Below are positions 13,398-21,454 of a stretch of 24,716 nucleotides of DNA, one piece after another. The position numbers and the translations under genes are program-made. Position 1 is the stretch's first letter, and every line of letters starts with the position of its first letter. Under the pieces are notes generated by a model that saw nothing but the letters and a program-made list of their open reading frames with translations, was not told the origin of the DNA and did not search any database. This DNA is from Desulfobulbaceae bacterium UBA2262 (GTDB lineage: Bacteria > Desulfobacterota > Desulfobulbia > Desulfobulbales > Desulfurivibrionaceae): contig DDXK01000034.1 of assembly GCA_002347185.1 (NCBI GenBank), forward strand, positions 1,038 through 25,753, in the 5' to 3' direction.

Positions 13398-14195
13398 ATG
13401 CTCCCCTATCCCGATATCGACCCTGTCATCTTCCAACTCGGGCCCCTGCAGGTCCGCTGGTACGGGCTGATGTACGTCCTGGGCTTTCTCGCCTCCTACA
13501 GCCTGGTGGGGCGACAGATCAAACAATATCGCCTCAGCCCCCTGGACCGCCACTTCGAGAACCTCAACCTGGTGCTGATCGTCAGCCTGGTCCTGGGCGC
13601 CCGCCTGGGCTATGTGTTCTTTTACAACCCGTCCTACTACCTGGAACACCCCCTGGAGATCCTCGCCACCTGGCAGGGGGGGATGTCCTTCCACGGCGCG
13701 CTTATTGGCCTGCTTGCCGGCGGCGCCCTCTTCTGCCGGGCAACCGGGCTGCCTTTCTGGCAGACCGCCGACGTCTACATCGTCACCACCCCCATCGGTC
13801 TGGGCCTGGGCCGCCTCGGCAACTTCATCAACGGCGAGCTCTTCGGTCGGGTCAGCGATCTCCCCTGGGCCATGGTCTTTCCCCTGGGCGGGCCCCTGCC
13901 CCGCCATCCTTCCCAGCTCTACGAGGCCTTTCTGGAAGGACTGCTGCTCTTTGCCCTGCTCTGGGGCCTCAAGGGCCGCTACTGGCGGCAGGGTTGGCCC
14001 TCCGGTTCGCTGCTCGCCCTCTTTCTCATCCTCTACGGGATCTTCCGCTCGCTGGTCGAGCTGTTCCGCGAACCCGACGCCCAGGTCGGCCTTTTCCTCG
14101 ACACCTTCACCATGGGCCAGCTCCTGAGCAGCCTGATGATCGGAACCGGACTGCTTCTGCTGATCGCCAGGCGAAAATCCGGGACGCGGCCATGA
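13398..14195 (+). CDS. lgt: Prolipoprotein diacylglyceryl transferase
   Basis: Transfers diacylglycerol from phosphatidylglycerol to the lipobox cysteine of prolipoproteins, the first step of lipoprotein maturation in the inner membrane. The 265-aa protein has about seven hydrophobic segments and the Lgt signatures: RWYGLMYVLGF, GGMSFHGALIG (His99, matching His103 of E. coli), and GRLGNFINGELFGR (Arg139 matching Arg143, with Asn142, Asn145 and Glu147). Length is as usual. The start at 13398 was chosen because MLPYPDIDPVIFQLGPLQVRWYG is the family N-terminus; the upstream ATG at 13338 adds an unlikely tail. It would serve the lipoproteins encoded nearby (RND adaptor, FlgO-like, glycine-zipper). 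Confidence 0.97.
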   Translation: MLPYPDIDPVIFQLGPLQVRWYGLMYVLGFLASYSLVGRQIKQYRLSPLDRHFENLNLVLIVSLVLGARLGYVFFYNPSYYLEHPLEILATWQGGMSFHGALIGLLAGGALFCRATGLPFWQTADVYIVTTPIGLGLGRLGNFINGELFGRVSDLPWAMVFPLGGPLPRHPSQLYEAFLEGLLLFALLWGLKGRYWRQGWPSGSLLALFLILYGIFRSLVELFREPDAQVGLFLDTFTMGQLLSSLMIGTGLLLLIARRKSGTRP

Positions 14196-14199
14196 TTTC

Positions 14200-14228
14200 T
14201 TGACGCGGCACCTCCCCATGTTTACACT
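14200..14228 (+). promoter_or_regulatory. Probable sigma-70-type promoter of the M16 protease-rpe operon
   Basis: TTGACG (14200-14205), a 17-base spacer and TACACT (14223-14228) lie 70 bases before the protease ATG, just after the lgt stop. Confidence 0.6.
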
Positions 14229-14297
14229 ACGGCAGCAAGTGTTCCTGCACCACAGTGGCTCCACCCCCTTTCCGTCAACCCCAGTCAAGGGCCCGCG

Positions 14298-17117
14298 ATG
14301 ATCACCAGCTCCCCCCCCAGGGCTGCCCGTTGCAGCCAGAAACTCAGGCGCAAGGCCGGAATTTCCTCCCCCTTGCTTTCCGGATTCCTCCTTCTTCTCC
14401 TCAGCCTCTCACTGACCGCCATGATCCCCGCACACGCCAACGCCCTGGAAATCGCCCCCCATCTCCATAAAAGCAAGCTCGCCAACGGCCTCACCGTCCT
14501 GGTCAAGGAGACGCCGGGGACCAAGGTGGCCACGGTCCAGCTCTGGGTCAAGGCCGGCTCCATCTACGAGGAGAGCCATGAGGCCGGCATCACCCACCTC
14601 ATCGAGCATATGATCTTCAAGGGCACCCCCAGCCGCGGGCCGGGCGAGGTCGCCGGCGCCATCGAGGCCATGGGCGGCCGCATCAACGCCTACACCTCCT
14701 ACGAATACACGGTCTACCACGCCACCCTCTCCTCCCGGCACTGGCCGGGGGCCCTGGAGGTGCTCTCCGATGCGGTCCTGCACTCGCTCTTCGACGCCGG
14801 GGAGCTGGAGCGGGAGAAAAAGGTGGTTCTGGAAGAAATCCGCATGCGCAAGGACCGGGCCACGGTCAATCTCTACGAGGAGCTGATGGCCCACGCCTAC
14901 ACCACCCACCCCTACCGCCTGCCCATCAGCGGCACCGAGGAAAGCGTCTCCGCCATCAGCCGCGACGATATCCTGGCCTACCTGCAAAAGCATTACCATC
15001 CTGAAAACTTCACCGTGGTGGTGGTTGGCGATGTCCGGGTCGGGCAGGTGATGGACAAGGTGAACGCCCTGCTTTCCGGCCTGGCCCGCAGCGACTACCA
15101 GCAGCCGGCCATTCCCAGGGAGCCGGCCCAGGGGCAGCCCAGGCTCTTCTCCCTCACCGACGACATCAGCCAGACCCACCTGGCCCTGGCCTTTCCCGGT
15201 CCGGCCTTCAAGAATCCGGACACCGCGGTGCTGGACGTGCTCACCCATATCCTGGCCCATGGCGAAACCTCCCGCCTCTACACCAGGCTGCGCAACGAAA
15301 AGGGGCTGGTCTACCGCATCGACGGCTCGGCCTTCACCCCCAAGGATCCCGGCCTCCTGGAATTCACCGCCACCCTGGAGGCGGAAAAGGTGCAGCCGGC
15401 CCTGGAAGCGGCGCTGGCAGAGATATTCCGCCTGAAGTACAGCAAGGTCAGCGACGAGGAGCTGGACCGGGCAAAAAGGAACCTGGAGAGCGACTTCGTC
15501 TTCGCCCTGGAGCGGGCCGAGGGCCAGGCCAGGGTCCTGGGCTCCTTCGAGTTCCTCGCCGGCGACCCCCGGGAAGACAAGTATCTGGAAGCGGTGCGGG
15601 CGGTGAGCAAGGAGGACATCCTCCGGGTCGCCTCCTTTTATCTGAAGGGCGCCCACCTCACCGTGGGAACCATGGCGCCCGCCGGCAGCGGCTTCGCCCT
15701 TTCGCAGCCGCAGCTCGCCGCCCTGCTCGAACGGGCCGAGGAGGCTGCGAAAGAAGGGCTTCCCACCTCCCGGGTGGCGGAATCCTATCTGCCCAATGTG
15801 CACAGCTTCCGGCTCAAGAACGGGATCCGTCTCCTGGTCCGGGAAGAACGCGAGGTGCCAACCGTTTCCATTCGCGCCGTCTTTCCCGGCGGCCTGCGCA
15901 GCGAAAGCGAGAACAACAACGGCGCCTTTGCCTTCATCAGCGAACTGCTGCCCAAGGGCACGGAAAAGCTCAACGCCGAGGCCCTGGCCCGGGAGGTCGC
16001 CAACATGGCCGGCTCCCTGGGCGGCTTCAACGGCAAAAACACCTTCGGGGTGAAGGGGGATTTTCTCTCCCGCTTCACCAGCGAGGGGCTGACCCTGGTC
16101 CGGGATCTCCTCGTCACTCCGGCTTTTTCCAGGGAAGAGGCGGAGAAAATCCGCCCCGAGCTGCTCTCCCAGCTGAAAAACCAGGAGGACGCCCTGCCCT
16201 CCCTCGCCTTCCGCGAGTTCAACCGGCTCCTCTTCCAGGGCCATCCCTATGGCCTGAACTCCATCGGCAACGAGACCGCCATCAGGAACTTCAGCGTCCA
16301 GGAACTGAAGAGCATCTACGCGGCGCATGCCCGGCCGGAGAATCTGGTCATCGCCGTATCAGGCGACGTCGAGGCCGGCCTGGTCAAGGAAACGGTGGAA
16401 GCGCTCTTCGCCTCCTGGCGGGTGCCGCCCCCGGTCAAGACCGGCCTCAGTGAAAGCGCCCTGCCGCCCGATGTGCCGGCCGCCCCGCTGATCCTCAATC
16501 TGCCGCGGGACAAGCAGCAGGTGCACATCATCATCGGCTTTGTCGGCACCACCCTGACCAGCGAGGACCGCTACGGGCTGGAGGTGCTCGATACCGCGCT
16601 CTCCGGGCAGAGCGGCCGCCTGTTCACCGAACTGCGCGACAAACAGAGCCTGGCCTACAGCCTTTCCTCCTTCTCCCTGCTCGGAGTGGACACCGGTTCC
16701 TTCGGCATCTACATCGGCACCAGCCCGGAGAAGAAGGACGCCGCCATCCGGGCGATCTGGGAGCAGCTCTACCGGGTGCAGAACGAAGAGCTCAGCGAAG
16801 AGGAGCTGACCAAGGCGAAAAACGTCCTGATCAGCAACTACGAACTGAGCCTGCAAACCCACAGCAGCCAGGCCATGGAGATGGCCCTCAACGAGACCTA
16901 CGGCCTGGGCCAGGATTTCGGCAACCGTTACGTGCACGCCATCGAAGCGGTGGATGCCGCCACCGTCCGGGAGATGGCCAGGAAGTATATCCAGCCCCAC
17001 AACTACGTGCTGGTGACCGTCGGCGCCGCCGCCCCCCTTGCCCCGGCAGAGCCCGAGGCGGAGGGGGAGGAGAGTGCGGGCGCCGCCACTCCCGCAACCG
17101 AAACAACCGGAGAATAA
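14298..17117 (+). CDS. Secreted two-domain M16 zinc metallopeptidase (pitrilysin family)
   Basis: A periplasmic or envelope-associated peptidase. The 939-aa protein is two M16 units in one chain. The N-terminus has a basic stretch and hydrophobic segment ending in AHANA, a good signal peptide, supporting the start at 14298 (GGG ribosome site) over the internal ATG at 14421. The first unit carries the inverted zinc motif His100-Leu-Ile-Glu103-His104, with a downstream glutamate-rich helix (VVLEEIRMRKD) for the third ligand. The second unit (from about residue 500, FRLKNGIRLLVREEREVPTVS) has FISELL where the motif should be, so it is a non-catalytic half, as usual in fused M16 enzymes. A low-complexity Ala/Glu/Thr tail ends the protein. 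The rpe gene follows after one base. Confidence 0.93.
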   Translation: MITSSPPRAARCSQKLRRKAGISSPLLSGFLLLLLSLSLTAMIPAHANALEIAPHLHKSKLANGLTVLVKETPGTKVATVQLWVKAGSIYEESHEAGITHLIEHMIFKGTPSRGPGEVAGAIEAMGGRINAYTSYEYTVYHATLSSRHWPGALEVLSDAVLHSLFDAGELEREKKVVLEEIRMRKDRATVNLYEELMAHAYTTHPYRLPISGTEESVSAISRDDILAYLQKHYHPENFTVVVVGDVRVGQVMDKVNALLSGLARSDYQQPAIPREPAQGQPRLFSLTDDISQTHLALAFPGPAFKNPDTAVLDVLTHILAHGETSRLYTRLRNEKGLVYRIDGSAFTPKDPGLLEFTATLEAEKVQPALEAALAEIFRLKYSKVSDEELDRAKRNLESDFVFALERAEGQARVLGSFEFLAGDPREDKYLEAVRAVSKEDILRVASFYLKGAHLTVGTMAPAGSGFALSQPQLAALLERAEEAAKEGLPTSRVAESYLPNVHSFRLKNGIRLLVREEREVPTVSIRAVFPGGLRSESENNNGAFAFISELLPKGTEKLNAEALAREVANMAGSLGGFNGKNTFGVKGDFLSRFTSEGLTLVRDLLVTPAFSREEAEKIRPELLSQLKNQEDALPSLAFREFNRLLFQGHPYGLNSIGNETAIRNFSVQELKSIYAAHARPENLVIAVSGDVEAGLVKETVEALFASWRVPPPVKTGLSESALPPDVPAAPLILNLPRDKQQVHIIIGFVGTTLTSEDRYGLEVLDTALSGQSGRLFTELRDKQSLAYSLSSFSLLGVDTGSFGIYIGTSPEKKDAAIRAIWEQLYRVQNEELSEEELTKAKNVLISNYELSLQTHSSQAMEMALNETYGLGQDFGNRYVHAIEAVDAATVREMARKYIQPHNYVLVTVGAAAPLAPAEPEAEGEESAGAATPATETTGE

Positions 17118-17118
17118 G

Positions 17119-17778
17119 ATGCAGCAGCTGATGATCGCCCCTTCCATCCTTTCCGCGGACTTCGCAAGGCTTGGCGAAGAAATCAGGGCCGTGGCCCAGG
17201 CCGGCGCCGAGGTCATCCATGTCGATGTCATGGACGGCCATTTCGTCCCCAACCTCACCATTGGCCCCCTGGTGGTGGAGGCGGCGCGCCGCGTCACGGA
17301 CCTTCCCCTGGACGTGCACCTGATGATCGAAAACGCCGACCGCTATCTCGAAGATTTCGCCAGGGCGGGCGCCGACTGGATCACCGTGCACGTGGAAACC
17401 GGCTACCATCTGCACCGCACCATCGGCAAGATCAAGGAGCTGGGCAAAAAGGCCGGGGCAGTGCTCAACCCGGCCACCCCCCTGGCCAGCCTGGAGCATA
17501 TCCTCCCGGATCTCGACCTGGTGATGCTGATGAGCGTCAATCCTGGCTTTGGTGGCCAGTCCTTTATCACGGAAACCCTGGCCAAAATCAGGGCGCTGAA
17601 GACGATGCTCGACAAGCGTGGCCTTGCGGCGGGCATCGAGGTGGACGGCGGGGTGAGCCCCGCGACCATCGGGGCGATCAGGGAGGCGGGGGCCAATATC
17701 TTCGTGGCCGGCTCCGCCGTCTTCGGCAAGCAGGATTACGCCAAGGCCATCGCCGACCTCAAGGCCGCCTGCGCCTGA
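17119..17778 (+). CDS. rpe: Ribulose-phosphate 3-epimerase
   Basis: Interconverts ribulose 5-phosphate and xylulose 5-phosphate in the pentose phosphate pathway. The 219-aa TIM barrel shows all family signatures: IAPSILSADFARLGEE, VIHVDVMDGHFVPNLTIGP with metal His and Asp, LDVHLMIENADRY, VMLMSVNPGFGGQSFI, and EVDGGVSP with the second catalytic Asp, then AGSAVFG for phosphate binding. The start at 17119 has CCGGAG upstream inside the end of the protease gene, one base after its stop, so the two are translated from one message. It is convergent with hslO, with 6 bases between stops and no room for a hairpin terminator. Confidence 0.97.
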   Translation: MQQLMIAPSILSADFARLGEEIRAVAQAGAEVIHVDVMDGHFVPNLTIGPLVVEAARRVTDLPLDVHLMIENADRYLEDFARAGADWITVHVETGYHLHRTIGKIKELGKKAGAVLNPATPLASLEHILPDLDLVMLMSVNPGFGGQSFITETLAKIRALKTMLDKRGLAAGIEVDGGVSPATIGAIREAGANIFVAGSAVFGKQDYAKAIADLKAACA

Positions 17779-17784
17779 GCGTCC

Positions 17785-18717
17785 TCACGCCTCCCCGGCG
17801 GCGGCCTGCTCCCGCAGGAGCCTTGCCATGGCCTGCCGGTCAAAAGAATAGTCCGTATTGCAGTAATGGCAGGAAATCTCCACCGGGAAGGGCCCCTTGC
17901 CGCTCAGCTCGGCGAGATCCTCCCTGGGCAGGGCGAGAAGCAGGGCGCTGATGCGCTCCTCATCGCAGGGGCAGAAAAATTCGATCTGCCCCCGGGCCAG
18001 CGGCTCCGGCGCAAAATCGGCAAGGGGCCCGGACAGGATCCCCTCCAACCCCCCTCCCCCGGCCAGAAACCGCCCCAGCGAGGGAAACTCCGCGAGCCGC
18101 GTCGTCAGCCCTTTCATGAGGGCAGGTTCGGCGTTGGGCAGGGCCTGCAGGAAAAGACCGCCGGCGCCGGCCACCTCCCCGTCCTGGCTGAACTGGATGC
18201 TCAGCGCGGTGGCCGTGGGGATCTGCTCCGAGGTGAGATAGTAATTGCTGAGATCCTGGGCGAGATTGCCGTACTCCAGCATGACCTTGCCGGTGAAGGG
18301 CTGCCTGGCATCTTCCAGGTAGCGGGAGATGGAGAGAAAGCCGGCGCCGAAAAAGGGCGAAAGATCGAAGGAGTCCGGCTCCCTTTCCAGGGGGATCGGC
18401 ACCGCCTGCAGATAGCCGCGCACCTGCCCCGCGCCGTTCACCTCCACGAGCAGTCCCTTGATCGGCCCCGAGCACTCGACCCCTATCCGCAGCCGTTCCC
18501 TTTCCCCCTTCAGGGTGGTGGAAAGCAGGGCCGCGCCCAGATAGGCATGGCCGAGGACCAGGGTTTCAAGAAGGCCGAGGCCATGGTTGGCGCGCATCTC
18601 CCTGACCATGCGGGTTCCGGCCACCAGCACCCCGCGGACCGCCTGGCCGGCCAGAAAAAAACGGAGCAGCCCGTCCCCGCTTTCTCCTTCTCGTTCCGGA
18701 ATGCTCCTTTTTCGCAT
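17785..18717 (-). CDS. hslO: Hsp33 redox-regulated chaperone
   Basis: Cytoplasmic holdase switched on by oxidative unfolding. The 310-aa protein has the N-terminal Hsp33 core (LLRFFLAGQAVRGVLVAGT, LGHAYLGAALLSTTLKGERERL, RIGVECSGPIKGLLVEVNGAGQVRGYL) and the C-terminal zinc/redox switch: Cys249 and Cys251 in FFCPCDEERI, and Cys283 and Cys286 in CHYCNTDYSF, the CxC...CxxC arrangement of the family. All four cysteines are present, so the switch should work. The start at 18717 fits the family length; the ribosome site AAGG is modest. It is convergent with rpe. Confidence 0.96.
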   Translation of the reverse strand: MRKRSIPEREGESGDGLLRFFLAGQAVRGVLVAGTRMVREMRANHGLGLLETLVLGHAYLGAALLSTTLKGERERLRIGVECSGPIKGLLVEVNGAGQVRGYLQAVPIPLEREPDSFDLSPFFGAGFLSISRYLEDARQPFTGKVMLEYGNLAQDLSNYYLTSEQIPTATALSIQFSQDGEVAGAGGLFLQALPNAEPALMKGLTTRLAEFPSLGRFLAGGGGLEGILSGPLADFAPEPLARGQIEFFCPCDEERISALLLALPREDLAELSGKGPFPVEISCHYCNTDYSFDRQAMARLLREQAAAGEA

Positions 18718-18824
18718 GCCTTGTGCCCCCAGAGTAATTTTTCCCTCGCGCCGCCTCTTTCGAGAAGGTATTGCCCCATGCGCCCGCCAAGGTCAAGGAG
18801 AAAGAAGAAGAGGGGCCCACAGAC

Positions 18825-18858
18825 GACAAAGCCCCGCTGGGAAGAGCGGGGCTTTGTC
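18825..18858 (-). terminator. Terminator hairpin at the end of the FlgO-like operon
   Basis: A perfect 14-bp inverted repeat (18825-18838 with 18845-18858, arms GACAAAGCCCCGCT) with a 6-base loop stands 27 bases after the stop of the 655-aa membrane protein gene. The stem ends in CTTTGTC rather than a pure T run. It could also serve as a barrier to the opposite strand. Confidence 0.65.
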
Positions 18859-18885
18859 GGTGCGACTGCTGCCTGTTGTGGCGGG

Positions 18886-20853
18886 CTACCTGAGGGCGCC
18901 TCCCGACGACGGGGAGGCGCTGTCGTCAAAGCCCCAGAGCGCCGATTTATGCCGGGAAACCGTGGCAATTTCCACATTCTTGTCGGCACGCTGCCCTCCC
19001 CGGTCGATGGCGGTGACCCGGATGACTATCCTGGCCGTCTCCCCCCGGGAAAAGGAGGAGGGCACCACGAAGGAGATGGCCGAGGCCTCGTCGTTGAGCG
19101 CTTCCATCTGCACCGGGGTTCCGGAGATCTGCTCCCAGCTGAAAACCAGGCTGTCCGGCGCATCGTCCCTGGTCTCGCCCGCGTCCAGCACCACACTTTC
19201 CCCGACCGTATAGGCCTTGGCCAGAGGCCTGAGCCGCAGCTCCGGCGGCCAGTCTCCCCGGGCGACGTTGATGACCAGCTCGCTCACCTTGGAACGGGTG
19301 CCGCCCTGTTTGAAACGATAGCGGATGACCTCCCGGCCGGAAAAATTCCGATCCGGCACATAACGGTGCCGGCTCTGGTCGAGACGGGTCAGCGTCCCGC
19401 TCAGTTTCTTGTCGACGATCTCCACGGAAACCTTGGGGCCAAAGGGCGCCTTGTTGGCGCGGGCCCAGGCCTTTTTCCAGTTGATGACCAGCGGTTCGGT
19501 GCTGAGGATATTGAGCTGGATGTTTCTCGCCCCGACGCTTGCCCGCTTCGGCTTGGTCTCCTCCTTGGACTTTTCCGCCACCACCGGCTCAGGCTGCTTT
19601 TCCGGGCCCAGAATGGAAACCTTGGCGGGATTGCTGGTGTGCCGGCCATCGGAGACGCGGAACTCGAAGCTGTCCTCCCCTGGGAAATCCTTGCTGGGCA
19701 GGTAGGTGAGATGCGGCACGTCGCCGGAGAGCCTGCCGTATTTGGGCGGGGTGACGATTTCAAACTGCAGGGGATCCTTGTCCTCGTCCATGGCGGTCAG
19801 CTCGATGGACATCGCCTCGCCGCTCTGCGCCATGCGCAGCTGCGAATCGACCACCATGGGCGGCACGTTGACCGGCGCCACCGGCTCCGGGACGGGCTGG
19901 CCAACGGGCCGGCCGGCAAGCTGCTCTTCCTGCAGGGCAAGAGGAACCGCTGGCTCCGGCTTTTCCCCGCGCAGGAAGAAAAAGCCCCCGCCCACCAGGA
20001 GGGCAAGGGCGAGCGCGGTGATCCCCATGACTTTCTTATTCATATCGACCGGCAGGGCAAAGGGCATCTTCTGCTTGCCTGTCGCTTCTGCTCCTTTCCT
20101 GCTGCCTCCCGAGGCCTGGGCGAGAAAATCGGGCAGCTCGCCGCCCCGATCGCGGCTGGGCGCGAAGATATCCTCCTCGCCCCCCTGGCCTGAGCCAACC
20201 GTGGTCTCGTCCGGGATATCGGGCAGATCGCCAAAATCAAACTCATCGTCGTCAAAACCGCTGTCGGCGGGGAGGCCAAAGGTTCCGTCCTCTTCGCTCG
20301 CCGCGACAGAGGGTTCCGCAGCCACCACCTCGGAAAAATTGACTGTTTCCGCCTCGTCCGCTCCTTGCTCCATCTCGGCAAAAAGCGCATCGACGTCGTC
20401 CTTGCCGGCCTCGCCGCTCTGGCCGGCAGGCGTCCCCCCGCCAGAACCCTTGGGGGATGCGGCAAAGAGCTCATCAATGTCCGACTGATCCAAATCGCCT
20501 CCCGCCGTACCGGAATCGGAGACCCCGCTTCCGGTGCCGGCCAGCAGGGAGTCGATGTCAGACTGGTCCAGCTCGGCCACCTCCTCCCCGGCACCGCTCT
20601 CCGCCGCGACCGGCTCCGCAGCAGGCTTGCCTGCGGCCGACTTGTCGGCGCCGGCAAAAAGGGCGTCGATGTCGGACTGATCGAGTTCGCCCCCCTCATC
20701 CGCAGCAACCGGGGCCCCACCGCCGCCGAGCAGGGCGTCGATGTCGGACTGATCCAGATCGCCCAGGGGCTCCTCGCTGTGGGAGCCGGCCTTGTCTTCT
20801 TCCAGATCATCCAGCCAGTCGTCTATGTCGAGGCTGTTTTTTTCTTCCGCCAT
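18886..20853 (-). CDS. Bitopic membrane protein with four FliM-like LDQSDID motifs and periplasmic Ig-like domains
   Basis: A 655-aa protein of no assigned function. Residues 1-270 are very acidic and rich in Gly/Ala/Glu/Asp. They contain four near-identical motifs, LDQSDIDALL (33-42), LDQSDIDALF (57-66), LDQSDIDSLL (95-104) and LDQSDIDELF (121-130), plus a weaker DDVDALF (152-158). Each resembles the CheY-binding peptide LSQAEIDALL at the FliM N-terminus. One membrane helix follows at about 275-294 (VMGITALALALLVGGGFFFL), with Lys residues before it, so the repeats are cytoplasmic. The rest is periplasmic: a cadherin/Big-type Ig domain (about 331-415, YLPSKDFPGEDSFEFRVSDG), a second domain (about 443-531), and a PKD-like third (about 537-632). 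The start at 20853 is followed directly by acidic sequence with no signal peptide. It is last in an operon with FlgO-like genes. Confidence 0.85.
   Translation of the reverse strand: MAEEKNSLDIDDWLDDLEEDKAGSHSEEPLGDLDQSDIDALLGGGGAPVAADEGGELDQSDIDALFAGADKSAAGKPAAEPVAAESGAGEEVAELDQSDIDSLLAGTGSGVSDSGTAGGDLDQSDIDELFAASPKGSGGGTPAGQSGEAGKDDVDALFAEMEQGADEAETVNFSEVVAAEPSVAASEEDGTFGLPADSGFDDDEFDFGDLPDIPDETTVGSGQGGEEDIFAPSRDRGGELPDFLAQASGGSRKGAEATGKQKMPFALPVDMNKKVMGITALALALLVGGGFFFLRGEKPEPAVPLALQEEQLAGRPVGQPVPEPVAPVNVPPMVVDSQLRMAQSGEAMSIELTAMDEDKDPLQFEIVTPPKYGRLSGDVPHLTYLPSKDFPGEDSFEFRVSDGRHTSNPAKVSILGPEKQPEPVVAEKSKEETKPKRASVGARNIQLNILSTEPLVINWKKAWARANKAPFGPKVSVEIVDKKLSGTLTRLDQSRHRYVPDRNFSGREVIRYRFKQGGTRSKVSELVINVARGDWPPELRLRPLAKAYTVGESVVLDAGETRDDAPDSLVFSWEQISGTPVQMEALNDEASAISFVVPSSFSRGETARIVIRVTAIDRGGQRADKNVEIATVSRHKSALWGFDDSASPSSGGALR
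20464..20757 (-). repeat. Coding repeat: four LDQSDID-x-L-L/F motifs
   Basis: Four 10-residue motifs at codons 33-42, 57-66, 95-104 and 121-130 of the membrane protein gene, spaced 24, 38 and 26 residues apart by unrelated acidic linkers. The conserved block is LDQSDID, with an acidic or Gly residue before it. Only the motif, not the linker, is repeated, which suggests selection for a binding peptide rather than a recent duplication. Confidence 0.85.
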
Positions 20854-20891
20854 GGTTTCACCCGATTCTGCCCCCGCTTCCTGGCAACGCC

Positions 20892-21443
20892 TCAGGGAAC
20901 GGTGACATAGCTGTGCAGAGCCCGGTAGATCGGCTCGTTCATTTCCACGTTGACCACGCAGGAGCGCCGTTCGCCCCGCGTATTCACGGCAGTGACATGG
21001 ACCCGCAGATACCCGTCTACCTCCTGCAGCAGGCCGGAAACCCTCTGCTCCTGGTCGCCCCGCGCCGAAGGCCGCCAGACAGCAAGCGAGCCGTTGCCCA
21101 CCTCCGCCGCCATCTGGTCGGTAAGGGTGACGGCCAGCAGCGACACCTTCTCTCTGCTGGCAAATTCGCCAACCACGACAAAGGGCTCGATGGTCACCGG
21201 CGAGAGATCAAAAAAATCCTGCAGCTGCGCCATCGCCTCGCTGCCGATCATGGCGACCACGCTGGCGAGGGAGGAATAGTTTCGCCGGGTTGCGCTCTCC
21301 GCCCCCTCAAGAGCCGGAGCCTGCTGCGCCGCAGCCGGCTCTTCCGCTGCCAGGTGCGAAGGCGCAGCAGAGAGCGGCGAGGCGAAAAGGAGGCAGCAGA
21401 CAGCGGCGAGCAGGACGGCCCGTATTTCCCTTACGCTTCTCAT
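20892..21443 (-). CDS. Exported protein of unknown function in the FlgO-like operon (183 aa)
   Basis: A 183-aa protein starting with a classic signal peptide (MRSVREIRAVLLAAVCCLL, cleavage likely after SPLSAA), so exported. The mature part has a low-complexity Ala/Glu linker, then an alpha/beta domain: SLASVVAMIGSEAMAQLQDFF, FVVVGEFASREKVSLLAVTLTDQMAAEVG, VDGYLRVHVTAVNTRGERRS. The pattern of a strand, a helix with an L-x-x-x-L-T-D-Q spacing and a following pair of strands looks like a distant version of the FlgO fold of its neighbours, but I am not sure. The start at 21443 has a strong GGGGGG-type ribosome site 11 bases after the upstream lipoprotein stop, so it is co-transcribed. A longer in-frame reading to 22151 overlaps the lipoprotein gene and was rejected. 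Confidence 0.8.
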   Translation of the reverse strand: MRSVREIRAVLLAAVCCLLFASPLSAAPSHLAAEEPAAAQQAPALEGAESATRRNYSSLASVVAMIGSEAMAQLQDFFDLSPVTIEPFVVVGEFASREKVSLLAVTLTDQMAAEVGNGSLAVWRPSARGDQEQRVSGLLQEVDGYLRVHVTAVNTRGERRSCVVNVEMNEPIYRALHSYVTVP

Positions 21444-21454
21444 CCCTGCCCCCC

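Noticed and set aside
14409..16328. 639-codon minus-strand frame opposite the M16 protease
   Set aside because: The plus strand has the HxxEH peptidase; the antisense frame is rich in Gly/His/Gln/Asp without domains.
17866..20193. 775-codon plus-strand open frame across hslO and the Ig-domain gene
   Set aside because: It runs antisense to hslO with all its cysteines and to the membrane protein gene, and its composition is typical of a shadow frame.
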